Shown piece by piece: positions 59,450-64,000 of a stretch of 64,000 bases of DNA. The notes under the pieces are model-generated. The model did no database searches. It saw only the letters and a list, made by a program, of their open reading frames with translations, and was not told the DNA's origin. The translations under genes and the position numbers were made by a program. Origin of the DNA: an uncultured Spirochaetota bacterium (lineage in GTDB: Bacteria; Spirochaetota; Spirochaetia; Treponematales; Treponemataceae); contig CALXMF010000001.1 of NCBI GenBank assembly GCA_944389415.1, forward strand, positions 654,654-718,653, in the 5' to 3' direction. The stretch's first letter is position 1; the number at the start of each line of letters is the position of its first letter.

Positions 59450-60733
59450 TTATATTTCAGACTGCTGAGCCCACAAACAGATAAGCTGCAGAACTGTTTC
59501 CGCAGCTTGTTCCATTTGCTGCACGCAGGCCCATTCTGTGCGTGAATGAAAATTATGCCCGCCGGTAAAAATGTTGGGACAGGGAATTCCCATTTCTGTA
59601 AGGCGCGAGCCGTCGGTACCGCCGCGTATCGGGGTAAAACGCGGTTCCAGTCCTGCGTTTCTAACTGCCTGTACAAGCAATTGCGTGACAAGAGGATGCT
59701 GATCAAGCACATCCTTCATATTGAGATACTGCTTTGTCACCTGAACAGAAACATCGCTGCCCTGATACTTCGCTTTTAACGCGTCCGCGAGACACTGTAC
59801 TGTTCTGATGCGCTCTTCCATGCCTGAAGCAGAAAAATCTCGTAAAAAAAGAGTAATACTAGCCTGCTCCATATACCCCTGTATCTCCATTGGCGCATAA
59901 AACCCCTGATAACCATCTGTTGTTTCAGGTGCTTCATGGCGCGGTAGCATGGAAATAAAGTCAGCCGCCATGGAAACGGCATTTATCATATCGGGCCGCG
60001 CTGTACCGGTATGTTTTGATTTGCCTGTACAGGTGATATCACAGCGGTACGCGTTAAAGCATTCTATTTCTATTTCAGGCGGATTGCCGCCATCTAATGT
60101 GTAAAATTGTTTGGATTTTATTTGTGCAAGCGGCACTTTGTCCATACCATGCCCTGTTTCCTCATCAGGTGAAAACAATATTTCTATCGGCCCGTGCTGT
60201 ATAGAGGGCGTGGTGATAAGTGTATACAGCGCCGTCATAATTTCGGCGATGCCCGCTTTATCATCTGCGCCAAGCAGCGTTGTTCCGTCAGTAGTGATTA
60301 CCGAAAGTCCTGCTGCCTGTGCTAATTCTTTATCAAGCGCCGGATCAAGCACAATATCATCAGACAGTGTGATAACACCGCCGTCATATTCAGAAATAAT
60401 CCGAGGCTGCACATTTGCGCCGCTGACTTCATCTGCCGTATCAAGGTGTGCGCAGAATCCGACGCATGGCGCATGTTCAAATCCGGGCGTCGGTGCGAGA
60501 TATGCGTAAACATAGCCATATTCCGTGATGCAGGCATCAGTAATACCCATGCTTTGCAGTTCTGTAAGCAGTATGTTTGCCAGATCAAGCTGCTGAGTTG
60601 TTGATGGCATAATACCTTTTTGTGCTGCGTCACTGCTGCTTGTTGTACATACAGCAACATATGAAAGAAAACGAGAGAGAAGTTGCTCCCGCGCCTGTTC
60701 TGTCATCAGACAGCGTGTTCTGATGTTTTCCAT
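59450..60733 (-). CDS. pepT: Peptidase T (tripeptide aminopeptidase)
   Basis: A zinc metallopeptidase of family M20B that releases N-terminal residues from tripeptides. 427 residues with metal-site motifs CAHLDTADE, TLLGADDKAGIAEIM, FSPDEETGHG (catalytic Glu-Glu) and GGHNFHSRTEW. RGGTDGSRLTEMGIPCPN identifies PepT. Cytoplasmic. The stop is 15 bases from the TSCPD gene start, so it may lead the pepT-TSCPD-murA-era run. Confidence 0.96.
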   Translation of the reverse strand: MENIRTRCLMTEQAREQLLSRFLSYVAVCTTSSSDAAQKGIMPSTTQQLDLANILLTELQSMGITDACITEYGYVYAYLAPTPGFEHAPCVGFCAHLDTADEVSGANVQPRIISEYDGGVITLSDDIVLDPALDKELAQAAGLSVITTDGTTLLGADDKAGIAEIMTALYTLITTPSIQHGPIEILFSPDEETGHGMDKVPLAQIKSKQFYTLDGGNPPEIEIECFNAYRCDITCTGKSKHTGTARPDMINAVSMAADFISMLPRHEAPETTDGYQGFYAPMEIQGYMEQASITLFLRDFSASGMEERIRTVQCLADALKAKYQGSDVSVQVTKQYLNMKDVLDQHPLVTQLLVQAVRNAGLEPRFTPIRGGTDGSRLTEMGIPCPNIFTGGHNFHSRTEWACVQQMEQAAETVLQLICLWAQQSEI

Positions 60734-60835
60734 TAGTGTACATTACGATATTTTTGGTACTCTTGCAACTGGTACAACAGATTTACAAAAGGGTCATACA
60801 GAGTCTCTATTGGAGAATCCGTCTTTGTGTCGGTT

Positions 60836-62203
60836 CTATCGTGATGAGTTGTCAGTGTGTGCATCTGCTGAGGACGAAATAACAGTATACCAGTCAATCC
60901 GTCTGGTGAGTATCATAAGTATTATGGTAACACAGAACAACCCAATCGTACCGATAAGCAGCGCATAATCTTCGGCTTGCAGCGTACCGAAGAGAAAAAT
61001 ATATGAAGCTGCCTGAACAGCCACAAACAGCGCGCCCCATTTGGCTTGTCTGAAAATAGCTGTGGTATAGCCGAATGTGGCTGCGCATACAGCTGCCGCG
61101 CTTATCCAGTAGGTGACAGAAAATGGCAAGTGTTCAGATACAGCAAGCAGCAGCAAATAAAACAGAACATCGGCAAGACCTATGAGACAGTACTGAACCG
61201 GATGAATTCGTATCCGCGTGAATATTTCAAAAATAAAAACAGTCAGAAACGGAATAATCAAAAATAACAGCGCATATTTTACACTGCGCATTGTTTTCTG
61301 ATAATTATCTACCGGTGTGATGAATGCGGCTGTTACTGCTTCCGCAGCAGCAGTCTGGATACCGTGGTTTTCTGCCGCTATCCATGATTTTGGAAACACT
61401 GTAGACAGACCCGCTATATTCCACTCTGCCGAAAATCCGTCTGCTGAAATATTCCGTTGTGTTGGAAGCCATCCTCCGGAGAATGATGGGGCAGGCCAGT
61501 TTGAAGTAAGCTGAAAATGATTATCGCTGGCGATTGGTAAAATAGACAGGCTGTTGCCTCCCTGAATCGGCGCGTACATAGTATATGAAAATCCGTTTTT
61601 AACGGCCTGTGCCGGCAGCCTGTAAAAAACAGTATGCGAAAATGGTGATATATCCGGTTCGCTCAAAGATTGTTCCAATACGGTATCTGAAACTTGTATT
61701 TCAGGCAGTGCCGTAAAGTTCTTTTTATTTGAAATCCCAACAAGAAGCAGAGCTTCATCCCAGAGAATATCATGTTCTTCAATTTTAAAGTGCCGGAATG
61801 CGGCGGGTTCAAATGTTCCGTCAGATACTGTATCGCAGGAAAATACCGGTACATCAAAAATGCCTCGTACCAGATATTCGGGTTTTACCTCAGTGCTGAA
61901 ATTCCATGTTTCAGGAACGGAGATAATATATTCAATATTCACAGTATGAACGCTCGTACCATCAGCTCGCCGCTCCTCTGTTATAATCTGGTAGGGAAGC
62001 GCTGCGGCAAGCCCTTCCAGTACCGGCTGCCCTCCTTTTGGCAGCAGAACTGAGTGAATTGCCTGATCCCGATAGAACTCTCTGTCTGTGATTATAGAGC
62101 GTATCATGTGCAGCGGGATAAGCATCAGTAACACTAACAACATTATGATAAAAGGCTTTGTTCCGATTTTTTCGGCTGTATGTTTTATTGGATGTATCGG
62201 CAT
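60836..62203 (-). CDS. creD: CreD-family inner-membrane protein
   Basis: 455 residues. One N-terminal membrane helix (PFIIMLLVLLMLIPLHMI) precedes a large periplasmic domain (LLPKGGQPVLEGLAAALPYQ ... VKPEYLVRGIFDVPVF, the CreD signature area). Several membrane helices follow from about residue 305. CreD is part of the CreBC regulon in enterobacteria and is linked to envelope stress and beta-lactam response; no creB or creC neighbour is present here. Its biochemical activity is unknown. Confidence 0.92.
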   Translation of the reverse strand: MPIHPIKHTAEKIGTKPFIIMLLVLLMLIPLHMIRSIITDREFYRDQAIHSVLLPKGGQPVLEGLAAALPYQIITEERRADGTSVHTVNIEYIISVPETWNFSTEVKPEYLVRGIFDVPVFSCDTVSDGTFEPAAFRHFKIEEHDILWDEALLLVGISNKKNFTALPEIQVSDTVLEQSLSEPDISPFSHTVFYRLPAQAVKNGFSYTMYAPIQGGNSLSILPIASDNHFQLTSNWPAPSFSGGWLPTQRNISADGFSAEWNIAGLSTVFPKSWIAAENHGIQTAAAEAVTAAFITPVDNYQKTMRSVKYALLFLIIPFLTVFIFEIFTRIRIHPVQYCLIGLADVLFYLLLLAVSEHLPFSVTYWISAAAVCAATFGYTTAIFRQAKWGALFVAVQAASYIFLFGTLQAEDYALLIGTIGLFCVTIILMILTRRIDWYTVISSSADAHTDNSSR

Positions 62204-62242
62204 CTATTTCTCCTTATTATACATTGTCTAGTACCGCATAAG

Positions 62243-62785
62243 TTATATGCGGGTATCAGTTTTTTGTTTCAGTTTTTTTATCATTCGCTGCAAATTCGCC
62301 TGGTTTTCTTCTTCCGAAATGGTTGGGTCACTGGTAAAACGTGAACATGGCAGCTGCGGACATGTTGCGCAGTTTGTTTGCTGTTTTTCAATTATACAGC
62401 AGCGATATATGGGGCATTGTGCATCACCTGTATACTGGAGCCAGAATACTCTTCCTTTAATTTTCCGACACCCCTCACATTCTGTTGGAAACCGTGCGCA
62501 CTCCGTGCATACCGCGCCGCAGGGAGATGGTTCTGCAAAATCGTCTTTCCAGAACCACCATTTGCATTTTGCGGGATCAGGATGTTCTGTGTTTACGTAA
62601 TACTCAACCGCGCGGAAAAGATAGAGCTGGCAGCGATCTATTTTACAGCCGCGAAGAGCGCATTCTTGATCATACAGTTCCTGTGCTGTTTTTCCTTTCA
62701 GTGATTCAATCGTCGTATAGCCCATCTCAAGCAGATCTTTTTCTGTTTGTGTGCCCACATTGGGAATGCTGCGCAGGTCACTCAT
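62243..62785 (-). CDS. Helix-hairpin-helix (Cdd1-like) plus DUF3795-like Cys-rich fusion protein
   Basis: 180 residues in two parts. Residues 1-65 resemble the helix-hairpin-helix Cdd1 'pathogenicity locus' domain (LRSIPNVGTQTEKDLLEMGYTTIESLKGKTAQELYDQEC ... DRCQLYLFRAVEYY). Residues about 85-160 hold at least ten Cys in a DUF3795-like arrangement (CGAVCTECARFPTECEGCRKI ... CPIYRCCIIEKQQTNCATCPQLPC), typical of metal binding. DNA or metal sensing is possible. It is followed on the same strand by creD after 39 bases. Confidence 0.8.
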   Translation of the reverse strand: MSDLRSIPNVGTQTEKDLLEMGYTTIESLKGKTAQELYDQECALRGCKIDRCQLYLFRAVEYYVNTEHPDPAKCKWWFWKDDFAEPSPCGAVCTECARFPTECEGCRKIKGRVFWLQYTGDAQCPIYRCCIIEKQQTNCATCPQLPCSRFTSDPTISEEENQANLQRMIKKLKQKTDTRI

Positions 62786-62803
62786 AATGCATAACCTCCT
62801 TAT

Positions 62804-63466
62804 TTATTGACCGTTGTTGCAAATGGTACAAATATATTCCTGCAGTTCGTTAAGAAACTGGCACAAATGAAACCCGTCGCATACTGCATGATGCACCTGT
62901 ACTGCCAGCGGGATAAACCATCGTTTGTGATCCTGAAAATATTTACCAAAGGTAAAAATTGGCAGCAGATAATCATACCCCTTTTGCAAATTAAGATTAA
63001 AACCGTCAAAAGATATCCAGGGAATCATGGAAACATTGAATGTATTTTCCGGTATGCAGGGCTTCCCGGTAAGAGTGGTGGCGGAACCATATTGTTTTAT
63101 ATCTTGCTGATACGCGTTTAGGAATGCAGTGTATGTTTCCGTGTGTTGTGTCCAGATTGTGCTAAATGTTTTTGTTTCTTTATTAAATACCGTATAAAGA
63201 GGTATCATCTTGCTGTATATACCAAGTTGTCCTGCCGAATTATACGCTGTTCTGAATTCCTCATGTCTGTTAATAATAGTAGAAAGTGCGTAAAGGAGAA
63301 AAGGATATGTTTTTATACCTTCTCTGCGCAGTGCGGAAATATCAAGTTTAATAGTCATACTGTATGTGCAGGGGACTGATGCTGTGTAATGGGTATAGTA
63401 TTCCGCTCTTTGCCAGGTATCGATATCTATTACTCTAAAAGAAAATAATGAATGATTTTCATCCAT
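62804..63466 (-). CDS. cat: Type A chloramphenicol O-acetyltransferase family protein
   Basis: 220 residues, the usual size for a classical CAT. The N-terminus WQRAEYYTHYTASVPCTYSMT aligns with the family, and the catalytic motif is HHAVCDGFH with the catalytic base at about His193 and the structural Asp at 197. FTFGKYFQ is also typical. It would use acetyl-CoA to acetylate chloramphenicol if its specificity is normal. The ATG at 63466 is preceded by AGGAG at 10 bases. There is no transposase or integrase near, and codon use resembles the neighbours, so it looks resident. Borderline for substrate: many chromosomal members act on unknown acceptors. Confidence 0.88.
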   Translation of the reverse strand: MDENHSLFSFRVIDIDTWQRAEYYTHYTASVPCTYSMTIKLDISALRREGIKTYPFLLYALSTIINRHEEFRTAYNSAGQLGIYSKMIPLYTVFNKETKTFSTIWTQHTETYTAFLNAYQQDIKQYGSATTLTGKPCIPENTFNVSMIPWISFDGFNLNLQKGYDYLLPIFTFGKYFQDHKRWFIPLAVQVHHAVCDGFHLCQFLNELQEYICTICNNGQ

Positions 63467-64000
63467 AAATAAAAATCTCCTGTAGGTGTGAATGAAATAT
63501 GCTGTTATATTATAGTATAACACTTCATATACGGCAGAACCATTATAATCTGAAGAGGTTCTGGTAATACGAAGCTCTGGCAGAAGGGTGCGGTATGCCT
63601 AATAGTAAGGATAAGCTGAATTGAGAATAAAGATACGTTAAAAACGAAAAGAAACAAGATTTGCAGCGGAATAAAAGAAGTGTACTTTTTTAATCGCAGA
63701 CAGATTAAAAATGGTGCAAAGGAAGAGTAACAATGAATCAAAGAAAGACTAGTTTTGGTTCAAAGATACAGTAAAAACGGGACGAAAACAGATTAAAAAC
63801 AAAAAGAAAAAAGATTAAAAACGAGAGAAAGAAAGTGTATTTTTAAATCAAAGATACGTTAAAAAAAGAAAAAGAAAGATTAAAAACGGACAGAAAAAAG
63901 ATTACAAATGAAACAAAGAAAGTGTAATATTAAAATAAAAGTAACTTAAAAATAAGAAAAAGATACATTAAAAAGATACAGAGAAGATAAACTAAGGGAT
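63467..64000. other. Gene-free right end of the window
   Basis: 534 bases without a convincing gene. The left part holds the cat leader and a minus-strand TATAAT (about 63515). From about 63620 the sequence becomes A-rich and repetitive, and continues to the window edge. Confidence 0.75.
63624..63985. repeat. Degenerate A-rich ~22-bp repeats, related to the array upstream of tuf
   Basis: The words AGATTAAAAAC and AAAGATAC-G/A-TTAAAA recur. AGATT/AGATAC starts at 63790, 63812, 63852, 63877, 63899, 63921 (AGTGTAA), 63940 and 63961, mostly about 22 bases apart. The same words (GTGTAAAAAC, GATTAAA, AAAGATAC) make up the 44-bp units at 33861-34124, so both belong to one family. The array runs off the window. 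Confidence 0.7.

Noticed and set aside
60723..60968. Plus-strand frame of 81 codons between pepT and creD
   Set aside because: Most of it is antisense to creD, it has no Shine-Dalgarno, and it has no recognisable domain.
62804..63466. Recent horizontal transfer of the cat gene
   Set aside because: No transposase, integrase, terminal repeats or abrupt composition change was seen around it. The A-rich repeats next to it also occur in the core region upstream of tuf.
63624..63985. CRISPR array or coding repeat at the right edge
   Set aside because: Units are degenerate and A-rich, the spacing is about 22 bp without unique spacers, and all frames are broken by stops.

Overview
The window looks like chromosomal DNA from a spirochaete, most probably a Treponema-like, host-associated or gut saccharolytic species. 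This is inferred from gene content and order, not from a database search. The clues are tuf placed directly before rpsJ in an intact S10-spc-alpha cluster, secY followed directly by rpmJ (no adk, map or infA between them), a MurA with Asp in place of the catalytic Cys, several lipoproteins, and moderately AT-rich DNA. No rRNA, tRNA, CRISPR array, insertion sequence, phage gene or integrase was recognised.

Layout. 1-6.2 kb: the end of a CmpB-type membrane protein, then a minus-strand run (clan GH-G glycosidase, exopolyphosphatase, polyphosphate kinase, YjbQ). 6.2-18.2 kb: an unusual GatB-like/asparaginase-like fusion whose key catalytic residues are substituted, a membrane-anchored protein of unknown function, a TPR lipoprotein with a TraB-family protein, RadA with a NusG-II protein, and a HAD phosphatase with a large radical SAM protein. 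18.2-28.7 kb: housekeeping and metabolism (PepSY-like protein, arginase, def-fmt-PASTA, NhaC antiporter, fused AroDE, RpiA, MFS transporter). 27.7-33.7 kb: a fructan/sucrose locus with a LacI-type repressor, three palindromic operators around a strong promoter, a GH32 fructosidase, and an ABC importer (binding protein with an apparent frameshift in its signal peptide, plus two permeases, no ATPase).

33.7-34.7 kb is a 1-kb gene-free stretch. It holds six tandem 43-44-bp copies carrying palindromes, then a strong promoter and a roughly 400-nt structured leader or unrecognised RNA before tuf. 34.7-49.8 kb: tuf and the ribosomal protein superoperon through rplQ, with a candidate pseudoknot leader in front of the alpha part (rpmJ-rpsM-rpsK-rpsD-rpoA-rplQ) and a small zinc-ribbon protein at the end. 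49.8-55.3 kb: a complete branched-chain amino acid ABC importer (livJHMGF) with a CBS-CBS-ACT sensor protein.

55.3-63.5 kb is all on the minus strand: Hsp20 (with a sigma-54-like promoter), a lipoprotein, Era, MurA, a TSCPD protein, PepT, CreD, an HhH-DUF3795 fusion, and a type-A chloramphenicol acetyltransferase. The last 0.4 kb is an A-rich array of degenerate ~22-bp repeats that share words with the array upstream of tuf.

The best candidates for something undescribed are the GatB/asparaginase double-pseudoenzyme fusion, the structured RNA and repeat array upstream of tuf, and the alpha-operon pseudoknot leader. Start codons were chosen mainly from Shine-Dalgarno position and family alignment. 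Residue numbers follow the starts given.
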